A stretch of DNA of 64,000 nt from Kutzneria sp044547355 (GCF_044547355.1 NZ_JBIUAG010000015.1:124001-188000), one strand, 5' to 3'; positions 1 through 9,343 are shown, counted from the first letter of the stretch. Numbers and translations: made by a program. Notes: generated by a model not told the origin, from the sequence alone.

Positions 1-2205
1 GCCCAGCCGCAGTTCGCCGGCCCCGATCACGGCCGCACCCGACAACAGCTTCGTGTGCAGGGTGGTGGTGTCCGGCCAGATCGCCGTCGGCGGCCCGGCC
101 CGCAGCTCCTTGTGCCCGCTCAGCACCAGCTCCCGACCGTCACCGTCGGTGAACGGCAGTCGGTAGCGCATCCGCCGCCGGCCCCCGGCCGACTCGACCA
201 CCATCAGGTCGACCCGCCCGGTCGACACCAGCAGCCGTCCGCCCAGCGCCGGGCAGTCGACGAAGCCCTTGGCGCCGGCCCGGTGCCGCGGATCGGCCAG
301 GAAGGCGTCCATGTCCTCGATCGACACGGTCACGCGGATCCGCAGCGAAGTCTGCCCCTCTCGTTCACCGAGGGTGACCTGGCCGGTCATCTCCTCGGTG
401 AACGAGAGGGCGGCTGCACCGGTCCGACCCCCGCTGAGACGGGCCGGTGCCTCCGGTGTGGCCTGCGTCGTTCCCCCTGAACGGCGCCGACCACCACGCG
501 TGGCAGACCTCCCCGACATGCCACGCGTGAGCAATAGATGATCGCAGAGACGGTCGGACATCGCGGCGATCGTGAGTGACGGATTCGCGCCGACCGGTCC
601 CGGCATCGCGGCACCGTCGGCCACGTACAGCCCCGGGTGCCCGTACACCTCCCCGTAAGAGTCGCAGACGCCCTCGCCCGGATGGCGGCCGATCGGCGCG
701 CCACCGAGCGGATGGGCAACCGCCAACCGTTTGCGGAACCAGAGCGGGTTGTCCAGGTACTCCCCGCCCAGTGTGGTGGTGATGGCCCGCATGGTGCCCC
801 GGACCCGGTCGATGTAGTCACGGCTGGTCTCGGTCGTCCAGGACACGTCCAGCTCGCCGCCGCGCAGCCGCATCACGCCGTCGGGCACGTCCCGGCCCAT
901 GCCCAGCAGCGGCAGCGAGCTGTTGGACAGCGAACCGCTGCCGATGAGCTGGCCGATGCCGTGCTCCAGGTGGTCCGGGCCGGCCCAGCGAAGCGCCGCC
1001 CGCAGCCGGTTCATGCTAAATCCGGCCAGCCGGGACAGGTCCCCGCGCACGTCCATGTTCTGCACCAGCCAGTCCAGGATCACCGGGTAGCCCGAGTCCT
1101 GGATGTAGAAGCCCCGGGCCCCAGAAATCGATGCCGCGCCGCCCTCGTCGGCCTCGTCCAGCTCGTCGGGCACGCGGATGGTGCTGGTGATCACCGGCCC
1201 CCGGCTGGCGTGCATCGGGCGCGGCCGGCCGTCGCGGCGGGCGTGCAGCGCGAACGACAGCATGTCGCCGTTGCCGCTGAACCGGGTGCCCAGCGCCTCG
1301 CTCAGGCCGGGCAGGTGCGCCCGGTTGCCCAGCAGCAGCCGGGTCGTGCCGAACGATCCGGCGGCCAGCACCAGGCGTTCGCAGTCGATGCGCTTGGACA
1401 CCGAGCTGCCGTCCATGGCGTGCAGCAGGTACCGGACCTGGTAGCCGGGGCCGCCGGGGCGGATGGCCTGCACCTCGCACATGGTGCGCAGGTCGGCGCC
1501 GGTCGCCTTGGCCGCGGACAGGTAGGTGTGGTCGAGGGTGTTCTTGGCGCCGTCGTTGCAGCCGAAGTCGCATTCGCCGCACAGCCGGCAGGTCCGCCGG
1601 GGCAGGCCGTGCAGGTTGCCGTAGGACGGCTCGATCACCGGCAGCCCGATGCCCGGCTGGGCGCCCGGCTTGGGCGCGAAGGCCACCGCCAGCGGCGGCA
1701 GCTGGTAGTCGAGGCCCAGCTCGGCGGCGGCCTCGCGGAACGCCTCGGTCTTGGGCACGCCGGCGAACTGCGGGTCGTCGAACGGGTAGCGGCTGGGCGT
1801 GAGCATCGCCTCGACCGCGTCGTAGTGCGGGTCCAGGTCCTCACGGGTGACCGGCCAGCTCTCGTAGCCGCCGCCGGGCAGCGCCGAGTCCTGCACGAAC
1901 CAGCGCTCGTCCTTGCGCAGCAACACGTTGGCGTAGATCAGCGAGCCGCCGCCGAGGCCGGCCGAGACCACCGAGTCGAAGCCGCGGAACTCCAGCACGT
2001 CGAACAGGCCGTAGTCGGCCCCCGCCGGGTCCCAGAAGTTGTGCCGCATCTCGTCGGGCGTGCGGGCGAAGCTGCCCGGGGGCCAGGCCCGGCCGCGCTC
2101 CAGCACCACCACCGACAGGCCGGCCTCGGCCAGCCGGTGCGCGGCGACGGAGCCGCCGAAGCCGGAGCCGACGATCACCACGTCGGCCGTCTCGGCCGCG
2201 CCCAT
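1..2205 (-). CDS. GMC-family oxidoreductase (cholesterol-oxidase-like), 3' end outside window
   Basis: FAD-dependent flavoprotein of the GMC family, probably oxidising a sterol or other alcohol. Reading leftward from ATG at 2205, the N-terminus has a Rossmann FAD fingerprint (VVIVGSGFGGSVAA), then an E-R-G motif and a Gly-rich AGLGGGSLIYAN stretch typical of cholesterol oxidases. The GMC C-terminal signature (AHPLGGAPIG, then VADGAAMPGPVGANPSLT) lies near 590-730. After about residue 555 the frame stays open for at least another 180 residues of a beta-rich domain (starting near LSFTEEMTGQV) and leaves the window without a stop. Such extra C-terminal regions occur in long GMC/hydrolase proteins of actinomycetes. 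The start shares one base with the stop of the upstream hydrolase (TGATG), so the two are translationally coupled. The substrate cannot be told from sequence. Confidence 0.85.
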   Translation of the reverse strand, partial: MGAAETADVVIVGSGFGGSVAAHRLAEAGLSVVVLERGRAWPPGSFARTPDEMRHNFWDPAGADYGLFDVLEFRGFDSVVSAGLGGGSLIYANVLLRKDERWFVQDSALPGGGYESWPVTREDLDPHYDAVEAMLTPSRYPFDDPQFAGVPKTEAFREAAAELGLDYQLPPLAVAFAPKPGAQPGIGLPVIEPSYGNLHGLPRRTCRLCGECDFGCNDGAKNTLDHTYLSAAKATGADLRTMCEVQAIRPGGPGYQVRYLLHAMDGSSVSKRIDCERLVLAAGSFGTTRLLLGNRAHLPGLSEALGTRFSGNGDMLSFALHARRDGRPRPMHASRGPVITSTIRVPDELDEADEGGAASISGARGFYIQDSGYPVILDWLVQNMDVRGDLSRLAGFSMNRLRAALRWAGPDHLEHGIGQLIGSGSLSNSSLPLLGMGRDVPDGVMRLRGGELDVSWTTETSRDYIDRVRGTMRAITTTLGGEYLDNPLWFRKRLAVAHPLGGAPIGRHPGEGVCDSYGEVYGHPGLYVADGAAMPGPVGANPSLTIAAMSDRLCDHLLLTRGMSGRSATRGGRRRSGGTTQATPEAPARLSGGRTGAAALSFTEEMTGQVTLGEREGQTSLRIRVTVSIEDMDAFLADPRHRAGAKGFVDCPALGGRLLVSTGRVDLMVVESAGGRRRMRYRLPFTDGDGRELVLSGHKELRAGPPTAIWPDTTTLHTKLLSGAAVIGAGELRLG

Positions 2206-3275
2206 CAGGCGGTCGCCCGCTTCAGGAAGTCCACGATGTGCGGGAACACGTCGAGGTCGGCGTGCCGGCCGATGAACGGGTCGAGGTGCCCGTAGCCGGG
2301 CAGCACCCGCAGCTCGTGCCGGCCGGGCGCGGCCTCCTCCAGCCGGCGGTGGAACACCTGCTGGGAGTTGACGAACACGCGGTTGTGCGAGCCGGTGAGC
2401 AGCAGCAGCGGGGTCGACACGCCGCCCAGGTCGGCGGTGTAGTCCTCGCCGGTGTCGTAGGCGACGGCCTTCCCGGCGAAGATCATCTTGCGCACGTGCC
2501 GGTCGTAGTTGACGCCGCTGGCCTGGCAGATGTCGCCGATCCGGCGATGGGTGGCCGGCAGCAGGTTGCGGTGCTCGTACATGGCCGGCCAGCCGCTGCC
2601 CCACATCGCGCTGAGCATGTGGCAGGCCGGCACCGCGCACTCCGGGTGCAGCACCGACATCAGCTTGGCGACCGCCCAGCCGGTGGTGAACGCCGGCCCC
2701 TCGCTCCACTGCGGGTCCAGGTAGGGCTGGCTGAGCCCGTGCTCGACCACGTCCGGCCCGGCGACCAGGCGCACGGTCGACCACAGCGGCACCCGCGGCG
2801 TGAGGCCGACGCTGTTGCACACCACACTCGCGATGTCCCCGATCTCGCCGCCGAACAGGCTCATCAGGAAGGACACCGAGCCGAGGCAGTGCGCGACCAC
2901 GTGGATCCGCCGCCCCCCGACGTGGCGGCGGAGTTCGGTGAGGGCCGCGGGGTAGTCGTGCCGGGCCAGGTCGTCCAGGGTGAAGCGGTGCGCCGACTTG
3001 TTGTACGGCAGCCGGTTGCTCATCCGGGAGTCCAGCGCCCAGACCTCGCCGAATCCGCTGTCCAGCAGGTGGGTGACCAGGTTGCGGTGCTCCGGCATGA
3101 CGTACATGTCCATGGACGAGGTCAGGCCGTGCACCAGCAGGACCACGTCCTCGGTGGCCTCCCGGCGGAAGCGGGTCAGGTTCAGGCCGAGGCCGTCCGC
3201 CGTGGTCACCGGATGAACGTCGATGTCCGCGTCGCGCACTCCCGCAAGGGTGTACAGCGGGATCTCTCGGTTCAT
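2205..3275 (-). CDS. alpha/beta hydrolase with Cys in the nucleophile elbow
   Basis: 356-residue alpha/beta-hydrolase, first gene of a two-gene operon with the GMC oxidoreductase. The oxyanion-hole motif VLLVHGLTSS is at residues 45-54. The nucleophile elbow, normally GxSxG, reads AHCLG, putting Cys130 where Ser is expected. The C-terminal catalytic His is in LPGYGHLDPF (about residue 331). Dienelactone hydrolase is a known precedent for a Cys nucleophile. In actinomycetes, related hydrolase domains are found fused to GMC oxidases, which supports a joint role in sterol or lipid-ester turnover (inference). No signal peptide is evident. The ATG start at 3275 gives a normal family length. Confidence 0.85.
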   Translation of the reverse strand: MNREIPLYTLAGVRDADIDVHPVTTADGLGLNLTRFRREATEDVVLLVHGLTSSMDMYVMPEHRNLVTHLLDSGFGEVWALDSRMSNRLPYNKSAHRFTLDDLARHDYPAALTELRRHVGGRRIHVVAHCLGSVSFLMSLFGGEIGDIASVVCNSVGLTPRVPLWSTVRLVAGPDVVEHGLSQPYLDPQWSEGPAFTTGWAVAKLMSVLHPECAVPACHMLSAMWGSGWPAMYEHRNLLPATHRRIGDICQASGVNYDRHVRKMIFAGKAVAYDTGEDYTADLGGVSTPLLLLTGSHNRVFVNSQQVFHRRLEEAAPGRHELRVLPGYGHLDPFIGRHADLDVFPHIVDFLKRATA

Positions 3276-3329
3276 CGCGCCCCCCAGCGACTAGGTGGAT
3301 GGTCGACCGTCACCCTGACGGACCAGCAT

Positions 3330-3363
3330 CCGAATTTCCATCGTGGTAAACCACGACATTCGG
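3330..3363. promoter_or_regulatory. interrupted palindrome upstream of hydrolase/GMC operon
   Basis: Two nested inverted repeats: CCGAAT (3330-3335) pairs with ATTCGG (3358-3363), and TCGTGGT (3341-3347) pairs with ACCACGA (3350-3356) around an AA loop. It lies in the 175-bp gap after the LuxR-type gene stop and 55 bp before the hydrolase start, both on the minus strand. It could be an operator or a weak terminator. There is no U-tract, so an operator is slightly favoured. Confidence 0.4.
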
Positions 3364-3450
3364 TGTTCGACCGTCGTGACCTGGGGCTGAACGAGGTACG
3401 GCCAGGTGTCGGCCCGTCTGCGCAGCGTGACCGATATTGACGGGTGATGG

Positions 3451-6387
3451 TCAGCTCTGGTCGAGGTGCGGCCCGAGGACCCGGCCCAGCCCGCCCCGCG
3501 CCGGCACCCCGGTCTTGCTGAAGATGCGGGTCAGGTGGGTCTCCACGGTCCGCAGGCTCAGCGACAGCCGCTCGGCGATCTGGGCGTTGGTCCGCCCGTC
3601 CACCACCAGCCGCGCCACCTCGAACTCGCGGGCCGACAACCCGAACGGCAGCTCCTGCCGGCGGCCGGCCCGCGGCACCGGCACCCGCTGGCCGAGCCGG
3701 CGCTGCGCCTCGGCCGCCTGGGCGTGCAGGCCGCGCGCCCCGGCCGTGGCGAACAGCTCGGCCGCCGTGGCCAGCTGCTTGAGGCCGCCGGCGCGGTCGC
3801 CCGAGGTGGCCAGGCTCTGCCCGGCCCGCAGCCGCGCCCGGCCCTCCTCCAGCCGGTAGTCCAGGCTGGCCAGCGTGTCGGCCGACTGGAGGGCCAGCTT
3901 GGCCGAGGTCGCCGGATCGGCCGCGCTCAGCGCGTGGGCCCGGATCAGGTCGGCCACGGCCACGTTCACCTCGTTGTCGGGGTGCCGGATGGCGTCGGCC
4001 CGGTCGGCCAGCGGCAGGCCGGCGCTCGGATTGCCGGCGATGGCCTCGGCGTGGGCCATGGCCTCCAGGCAGATCAGCAGCAGCGTCTCGTCCCGCACGC
4101 CCTCGGACTCGAACTCCTCGCACGCGGCCAGCACCGCCGGCCGCCCGGCCTCCAGGTCACGCGAGTAGATCAGCACCAGGCTGCGGGCGCAGCCGGACAG
4201 CACCGACCAGTACACCTTGCTCGGCTGCTGGTTGTTGCGGGCGCTCTCGCTGGCCGACTTCAGCGCCGCCGGGTACTCGCCCGACCAGGCCAGCACCAGC
4301 GACTGCGCGGTCAGCGCCATCGTCTGCGCCTCCCCGGAGCCGACCAGCCGGGCGATGTCGCAGGCCTGCTCGGCGATCGGCTGCGCCTCGACCAGCCGTC
4401 CCAGCCGGCCCAGGGCGAAGGCCTTGGCCGCCAACAGGTACGCCAGCACGAACTGCTGCCCGGTGGCCCGGGCGATCTCGGTCACCCGCTCCAGCCGGGT
4501 CAGGGCCTGGGCGTGCCGGCCGACCATCAGCTCGGCCCAGCACAGCCACGCGGTGGTGTCCATCCACGGCGCGATCTCGGCCACCGTCAGCTGGGACATC
4601 AGCCGGTCGACCTCGTCCAGCCGGTCCAGCGCACCCGGGATGTCGCCGGCGATGTAGGCCGGCATCACGCCCAGCGCCGCGGTGGCGAACGCGGTCGCCG
4701 GGTCCAGGTGGTCCAGCTTGGCCATCTCGGCCAGCATCCGCGCGCACTCCGCGGCCTCGCCCGTGCCCACGTACTCCACGGCCAGCCGCAGGTACAGCGG
4801 CGCGGCCTCGACCACCAGCGGATTCGGGCGCTTGCGCAGCTCCGCCAGCAGGACCGCCTTCGCGGCCTCCCGCGAGCCCAGCATCCGCTCCATCGTGGCG
4901 CACAGCCGGGCCGCGATCGCCCGGCGGGCCAGGTCCTCGGCCGGCAGCAGCGCCAGCGCCGCGCGGGCGGTCTCCCGGCCGCCGCCGAGCTGGCCGCTGC
5001 TGAGCTGGGCGTTGGCCAGCGCCAGCAGCAGGTCGCAGCGGGTCGGCCGGGTCGCCTCGTTGTCCGGCAGCAGCCGCAGCGCGTTGCCCAGCCAGTGCGC
5101 GGCGGTAGCCGGCGCACGGGAGACCACGGCCTGCGCGGCCGAAGCCAGCTCGCTCACCGACACCAGATCGCCGAACGGGGCCGAGTTGACGACGTGGTGG
5201 GCCAGCATCTGCGGCTGCGCGCCCTTGCCGCGCAGGAAGTGCGCCGCCCGGCCGTGCGCGCCCATGCGCCAGCCGGCCTTGGCCGAGGCGTACGCGGCGT
5301 GCCGCACCAGGGGATGCCGGAACCGGAAGCGGGCGGCGTCCGGGCGCACCACGTCCCGCGCCACCAGCTCGTCCAGCGCGGTCAGCGCATCGGCCTCGGG
5401 GATCTCGCCGGCCGCCGCCACCGCCGCCGGCTCGAACTCGTCACCGACCACAGCGGCGGCCTTGGCCACCAGCTGCCCGTCGATGCTCAGGCTGTTCAAC
5501 TCCAGCAGCAGCGCGGCGCGGACCGCGTCGGGCACCTCGGCCGTCATCGACGCCAGCGCCTCGCCGGCATTGTCCCTCGGGGCCGGCACGCGGCCGTTGT
5601 TCATGCGGGACAAGGCTTCCAGATAGAACGGGTTGCCGCCGCTGGCCTCGTACAGCCACTGCCGGCGGGTCAGGTTGACCTCCGGCCCCAGCAGCTCGTC
5701 GGTCTCCTGCGCGGTCAGCGGCGTCACGTCGACCCGCACCCGCCGGGTCGGCTGGGCCAGCCCCAGCGCCGCCGTGAGCTGCGGCGAGGCCTGGCCCGGG
5801 CGGTAGGCCACGGCCACCACGATCCGGCCGCGCGGGGCATGCCGCAGCAGGTGGTCCAGCAGCTCCACCGAGCTCTCGTCGGCCCAGTGCACGTCATCCA
5901 GCACGAGGACCAGGCCGCCGGTCTCGGCCAGCAGTTCCAGCAGGCCCCGCACCGCGCGGAACAGGCGGTAGCGGTCCGGCGCCTGGGCCGGCACGTCGGC
6001 GGCGATGCCCGCGAACACCGACCCCAGCAGTCGCCGCTCGTTCTCCGACAGGCGGGCCAGCTGCCGTTCCGGCAACGTTTCCAGGTGGTCGTCCAGCGCG
6101 TCGGCGATGGCGGCCAGCGGGGCGTCCCGCTCGAACTCCGATGCCCGGCCAAGCAGGGTCAGCATGGCCCGGCCGCGGGCGGCCGCGACGGCCTCGGCCA
6201 GCAGGCGGGACTTGCCCACCCCGGGCTCCCCGACCAGCTCCAACAGCTGGAACGTGCCCTTGCCGGCGCGGTCGAGCGTCTTGTCCACCAGGCGCAGGGC
6301 GTCGGCCCGGCCGACCAGCGTGGCTCGTCCGGGGTCCTCCGCCGTCCCCCGCGTGCGTTCGCGCCGGCCTGTCACGGCACCTCGCAA
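3451..6387 (-). CDS. LuxR-family regulator, large ATP-binding (LAL/MalT-like) type
   Basis: 978-residue cytoplasmic transcription regulator. The N-terminal AAA ATPase has a Walker A motif (GEPGVGKSR, about residue 52) and a Walker B motif (LVLVLDDVHW). A long helical TPR-like region follows, and a C-terminal LuxR/GerE helix-turn-helix starts at LSAREFEVARLVVDGRTNA and continues through RTVETHLTRIF. Length and architecture match LAL regulators of actinomycetes, often pathway-specific activators. It is transcribed toward the hydrolase/GMC operon and is a plausible regulator of it (inference from position only). The ATG start at 6387 lies shortly before the AAA domain. Confidence 0.9.
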   Translation of the reverse strand: MRGAVTGRRERTRGTAEDPGRATLVGRADALRLVDKTLDRAGKGTFQLLELVGEPGVGKSRLLAEAVAAARGRAMLTLLGRASEFERDAPLAAIADALDDHLETLPERQLARLSENERRLLGSVFAGIAADVPAQAPDRYRLFRAVRGLLELLAETGGLVLVLDDVHWADESSVELLDHLLRHAPRGRIVVAVAYRPGQASPQLTAALGLAQPTRRVRVDVTPLTAQETDELLGPEVNLTRRQWLYEASGGNPFYLEALSRMNNGRVPAPRDNAGEALASMTAEVPDAVRAALLLELNSLSIDGQLVAKAAAVVGDEFEPAAVAAAGEIPEADALTALDELVARDVVRPDAARFRFRHPLVRHAAYASAKAGWRMGAHGRAAHFLRGKGAQPQMLAHHVVNSAPFGDLVSVSELASAAQAVVSRAPATAAHWLGNALRLLPDNEATRPTRCDLLLALANAQLSSGQLGGGRETARAALALLPAEDLARRAIAARLCATMERMLGSREAAKAVLLAELRKRPNPLVVEAAPLYLRLAVEYVGTGEAAECARMLAEMAKLDHLDPATAFATAALGVMPAYIAGDIPGALDRLDEVDRLMSQLTVAEIAPWMDTTAWLCWAELMVGRHAQALTRLERVTEIARATGQQFVLAYLLAAKAFALGRLGRLVEAQPIAEQACDIARLVGSGEAQTMALTAQSLVLAWSGEYPAALKSASESARNNQQPSKVYWSVLSGCARSLVLIYSRDLEAGRPAVLAACEEFESEGVRDETLLLICLEAMAHAEAIAGNPSAGLPLADRADAIRHPDNEVNVAVADLIRAHALSAADPATSAKLALQSADTLASLDYRLEEGRARLRAGQSLATSGDRAGGLKQLATAAELFATAGARGLHAQAAEAQRRLGQRVPVPRAGRRQELPFGLSAREFEVARLVVDGRTNAQIAERLSLSLRTVETHLTRIFSKTGVPARGGLGRVLGPHLDQS

Positions 6388-6552
6388 GGGTGGGGTACGG
6401 GATTGAACATCGGCGTCAAGGGTGCCAGTCCTGGGCCGTTTCGGGCAAGAGACGGAAAGGACGGGTTAAGCGGCTTTTCGAATTCGACAGGACAATTCTG
6501 AGCGTATGCGTGATTCGTATCACCCTCGTATGGGGGAGATGGCCGAAGGGGA

Positions 6553-6963
6553 TCAGCCGCGAAGCAGGGAAAACCGGACCTTCCGGACCGGGTTGTCCAC
6601 GTTGGTGTCGACCAGGCAGATCGACTGCCAGGTGCCAAGCGCCAGCCGGCCGGCCAGCACCGGGACCGTCGCGTACGGCGGCAGAAACGCAGGTAGAACG
6701 TGGTCCCGGCCGTGGCCTGGCGTGCCGTGACGATGCCGCCACGCCTCGTCACGGGGCAGCAGCCGGGCCAGCGCGGTCAACAGGTCGTCGTCGCTGCCGG
6801 CCCCCGTCTCCAGCACCGCCAGGCCGGCCGTCGCGTGCGGCACCCAGACGTGCAGCAGCCCGTCCACGGCCCCCTCGTCGGCGAGAAATCGCTCGCAGTC
6901 GGCGGTCAGGTCGTAGACGACCTCGGACGATCCCGTCCTGATCGTAATTTCCACACTTCGCAT
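6553..6963 (-). CDS. YjbQ / UPF0047 family protein
   Basis: 136-residue member of the YjbQ (UPF0047) family, for which a weak thiamine-phosphate synthase activity has been reported. The conserved HATAGLAVLETG region and the C-terminal LALGTWQSICLVD-N signature are present. Upstream in-frame starts exist (7020), but they would overlap the divergent aminotransferase gene. MRSVEITIRTG at 6963 matches the usual family start. Divergently placed 25 bp from the aminotransferase, so the promoters must be compact. Confidence 0.85.
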   Translation of the reverse strand: MRSVEITIRTGSSEVVYDLTADCERFLADEGAVDGLLHVWVPHATAGLAVLETGAGSDDDLLTALARLLPRDEAWRHRHGTPGHGRDHVLPAFLPPYATVPVLAGRLALGTWQSICLVDTNVDNPVRKVRFSLLRG

Positions 6964-6988
6964 GACCGGTGAACGTAGCGTGTGATCC

Positions 6989-8011
6989 ATGCGCGAAGCC
7001 TTCGGCCAGACCTTCGACATCCCGGCCGGCTATCACAACACCGCCAGCATCGGCGTGCCGCCGACCGCGGTGGCCGACGCCGTCGAGGCGGCTGTGCGGC
7101 GCTGGCGCGGCGGCGTCGACGTGTCCACGGCGTTCGACGCGGACGTGACCGCCGCCAGGGCCGCCTTCGCTGCGCTGGTTGGTGTCGATCCTTCCCTGGT
7201 GGCCATCGGGGCCAGCGTCGCGCAGCTGGTGGGCATCGCCGCCGCGGCCGTGCCCGACGGGGCCCGGGTGCTCGTGCCGGCCGGCGAGTTCACCAGCGTC
7301 CCCTTCCCGTTCGCCGCGCACGGGCACCGCGGGGTCAAGGTCACCGAGGTGCCGCTGGAGGAGATCCCGGACGCCATGCGGGACCACGACGTGCTCGCGG
7401 CCAGCGCCGTGCAGTCCGTGGACGGCCGGCGGCTGGACCTCGACGCCGTGCGCCGCAACAGCGCCGGCGTGACCGTGCTGCTGGACGTGACCCAGGCCCT
7501 GGGCTGGCTACCGATGGGCGACCTGAGCTGGGCCGACTACGTGGTCGGCGCCGGCTACAAGTGGCTGATGACTCCCCGTGGCGCCGCCTGGATGGCCGTT
7601 CACCCGGACGTGGTGGAGCGGGTCGTGCCCATCGACGCCAACTGGTACGCCGGCGAGCAGCCCTGGCAGAGCGTCTACGGCCTGCCGCTGCGGCTGGCCC
7701 CCGACGCCCGCCGGTTCGACCTCTCGCCGGTGTGGTTCTCCCACGTCGGCGCGGCCGTCTCGCTGCCCTGGCTGGCCTCGCTGGACCTGGCCGCCGTCCG
7801 CGACCACACCATCGGCCTGGCCAACCAGTTCCTGGCCCGCATCGGCCGCCCGCCCGGCGATTCGGCGATCGTGTCGGTCGACGCGGACGCCGACCGGCTG
7901 GCCGCCGCCGGCATCCGGCACTCGATGCGGGCCGGCCGGGTCCGCCTGTCGTTCTGCCTGGCCAACACCGAGCAGGACGTGGACCTGCTGGAGCGCGCTC
8001 TGATTCGGTGA
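6989..8011 (+). CDS. class V aminotransferase-fold PLP enzyme
   Basis: 340-residue PLP-dependent enzyme of aminotransferase class V (cysteine desulfurase/isopenicillin-N-epimerase-like). The Schiff-base lysine is K191 in GAGYKWLMTPRG, preceded by the PLP-ring Asp in LLDVTQALG (about residues 164-172). The N-terminal AGYHNTASIG and the C-terminal RVRLSFCLANTEQDVD match the small-domain layout. The exact reaction is not predictable; the active-site Cys loop of true desulfurases is not evident. There is no convincing Shine-Dalgarno sequence before ATG 6989, and the short divergent spacer suggests a leaderless or near-leaderless transcript. Confidence 0.85.
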   Translation: MREAFGQTFDIPAGYHNTASIGVPPTAVADAVEAAVRRWRGGVDVSTAFDADVTAARAAFAALVGVDPSLVAIGASVAQLVGIAAAAVPDGARVLVPAGEFTSVPFPFAAHGHRGVKVTEVPLEEIPDAMRDHDVLAASAVQSVDGRRLDLDAVRRNSAGVTVLLDVTQALGWLPMGDLSWADYVVGAGYKWLMTPRGAAWMAVHPDVVERVVPIDANWYAGEQPWQSVYGLPLRLAPDARRFDLSPVWFSHVGAAVSLPWLASLDLAAVRDHTIGLANQFLARIGRPPGDSAIVSVDADADRLAAAGIRHSMRAGRVRLSFCLANTEQDVDLLERALIR

Positions 8012-8076
8012 CGGTCACACATCGTGATGTAGCCATCCGAATCGTGTCGGAATCGGTCACCCGTTACGGTGCTGGT

Positions 8077-8796
8077 GTGTCGGAGTCGTACCCCCAAGAT
8101 CAGGCGACCTGGCGGACCGCCCCCACGACGGCCGGGCCGTCTGACACCTCGCCGTTCCAGCTGCCGCCGGAGTTCTACGACCCGCCGCAGCCCAGCGGCG
8201 GGGGGTCGATGCCGCCCGACAAGCGCAACAAGCTGCTGTTGCAGGGGCTGGGCCTGGTCGGCGTGGCCGTGCTGTCCGGGTTGATCTTCTGGGCCGTGCA
8301 GCCCACGCACGTGGCCGGGGTGGCCGAGGCCGCGTCGGCCCAGAACAACACCGTCGCCGGCAAGTACACCTTCACCCGGGTCGCCGGGCCGGCCACCGAC
8401 GCCAACTGCGCCACGCACGCCTTCGGCAAGACCCAGACCTTCCTCCAGCAGCACCCGTGCCAGCAGCTCGTCCGGTCGCTGTACTCGACCTCGGTGTCCG
8501 GCGGGACGGCGGTGGTGTCGATCGTCGACGTCAAGATGGCCAGCGACGCCGACGCCGAGCAGCTGCGGCAGCTGACCAACGGCGAGAACACCGGCAACCT
8601 CAACGACCTGGTCAAGGACGGCGGCGTGACCGCGCCCAACCTGCCGACCACCGCCCAGCTCCAGGAGGGCGGCTACGCCTCGGCCACCACCGGCAGCGTC
8701 ACCACCATCGCCCTCACCGCCTTCGTCGGCGGCCACCCGGACAAGGCCACCCTCAAGGACATCAGCACCGACGCCCTCCGCCTCTCCGGCAAATAA
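8077..8796 (+). CDS. membrane-anchored hypothetical protein
   Basis: 239 residues from GTG 8077. A hydrophilic Pro-rich cytoplasmic N-terminus (about 55 residues) precedes one transmembrane helix (LLLQGLGLVGVAVLSGLIFW) and an extracytoplasmic domain with two Cys (contexts DANCATHAF and QHPCQQL) that could form a disulfide. I do not recognise the family. It resembles the small type-II membrane proteins common in actinomycetes. The gene ends just before a strong bidirectional terminator shared with the convergent DUF4439 gene. Start chosen at GTG because the frame upstream overlaps the aminotransferase. Confidence 0.7.
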   Translation: MSESYPQDQATWRTAPTTAGPSDTSPFQLPPEFYDPPQPSGGGSMPPDKRNKLLLQGLGLVGVAVLSGLIFWAVQPTHVAGVAEAASAQNNTVAGKYTFTRVAGPATDANCATHAFGKTQTFLQQHPCQQLVRSLYSTSVSGGTAVVSIVDVKMASDADAEQLRQLTNGENTGNLNDLVKDGGVTAPNLPTTAQLQEGGYASATTGSVTTIALTAFVGGHPDKATLKDISTDALRLSGK

Positions 8797-8801
8797 CCCC
8801 C

Positions 8802-8838
8802 GCGTCGACCACCCCCTCACGCGTCGACCACCCCTCAC
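8802..8838. repeat. tandem direct repeat, two copies
   Basis: Two adjacent copies of an 18-19-bp unit, GCGTCGACCACCCC(C)TCAC, at 8802-8820 and 8821-8838, differing by one C. They run straight into the left arm of the long hairpin that follows. Confidence 0.8.
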
Positions 8839-8894
8839 GCTTGGAAGGGGGCCTTCCTCCACTCCGAGTGGAGGAAGGCCCCCTTCCAAGCGTG
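8836..8894. terminator. perfect 29-bp-arm hairpin, bidirectional terminator
   Basis: Arms 8836-8864 and 8866-8894 are fully complementary over 29 bp around a single central base. They contain the core GGAAGGGGGCCTTCC and are followed by AAAAGA. It lies between convergent genes ending at 8796 (+) and 8903 (-), so it can terminate both. A related but degenerate hairpin lies downstream of truB near 46951-47002. Confidence 0.85.
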
Positions 8895-8902
8895 AAAAGA
8901 GG

Positions 8903-9343
8903 TCAGGGCTGGCCGGGGAGTGGGGGGGTGGCGGGGGTTTGGCCGCTGGACTGGCGCCAGGACATCGCCCGCACGGCGGCGTCGGTGAGGGCGTCCAGGG
9001 CGGTCTTGCGCAGCCCCTGGTCCGAGGTGTTCTCCAGCACCGACCGCCAGGTGCCCACCGAGTCGGTCTCGGCCGACACCAACAGGGTGAACGCCGAGGA
9101 CTGGTTGGTCAGCGGCATCGGGACGCTGTAGCCGGGCTCGGCGGCGTTGGGCGTGGCCCCGGCGCCCTTGAGCGTGGTGATGGTGGCGTCCCGGCGGACG
9201 GTGTGCGCCTCGGCGCCCTTGGTCAGCGCCGCGCGGGAGGCGGCCGGCAGGAACGCGCCGGCCAGCCCGTAGGCCCAGATCGCGGCGTGCTCGGCGGCCA
9301 GCGCCCGCTGGAGGGCCTCGACGGTCTCGGGCGGCAGGCTCAT
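8903..9343 (-). CDS. DUF4439 ferritin-like protein
   Basis: 146-residue helical protein of the DUF4439/ferritin-like type: the N-terminal ALQRALAAEHAAIWAYGL carries the E..H pair typical of ferritin-like four-helix bundles, and the C-terminus ends in a Pro-rich tail. Function is unknown. The ATG start at 9343 overlaps the stop of the upstream lipoprotein gene by four bases (ATGA), so the two are translationally coupled and probably act together at the envelope (inference). Confidence 0.8.
   Translation of the reverse strand: MSLPPETVEALQRALAAEHAAIWAYGLAGAFLPAASRAALTKGAEAHTVRRDATITTLKGAGATPNAAEPGYSVPMPLTNQSSAFTLLVSAETDSVGTWRSVLENTSDQGLRKTALDALTDAAVRAMSWRQSSGQTPATPPLPGQP

Noticed and set aside
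637..2295. Long plus-strand open frame (552 codons) opposite the GMC gene
   Set aside because: Composition is that of a high-GC antisense shadow (Arg/Ala/His/Val-rich, no domain), while the minus strand encodes a clear FAD enzyme.
3466..6501. 1011-codon plus-strand frame opposite the LuxR-type regulator
   Set aside because: Antisense shadow; no motifs, whereas the minus frame has Walker and HTH motifs.
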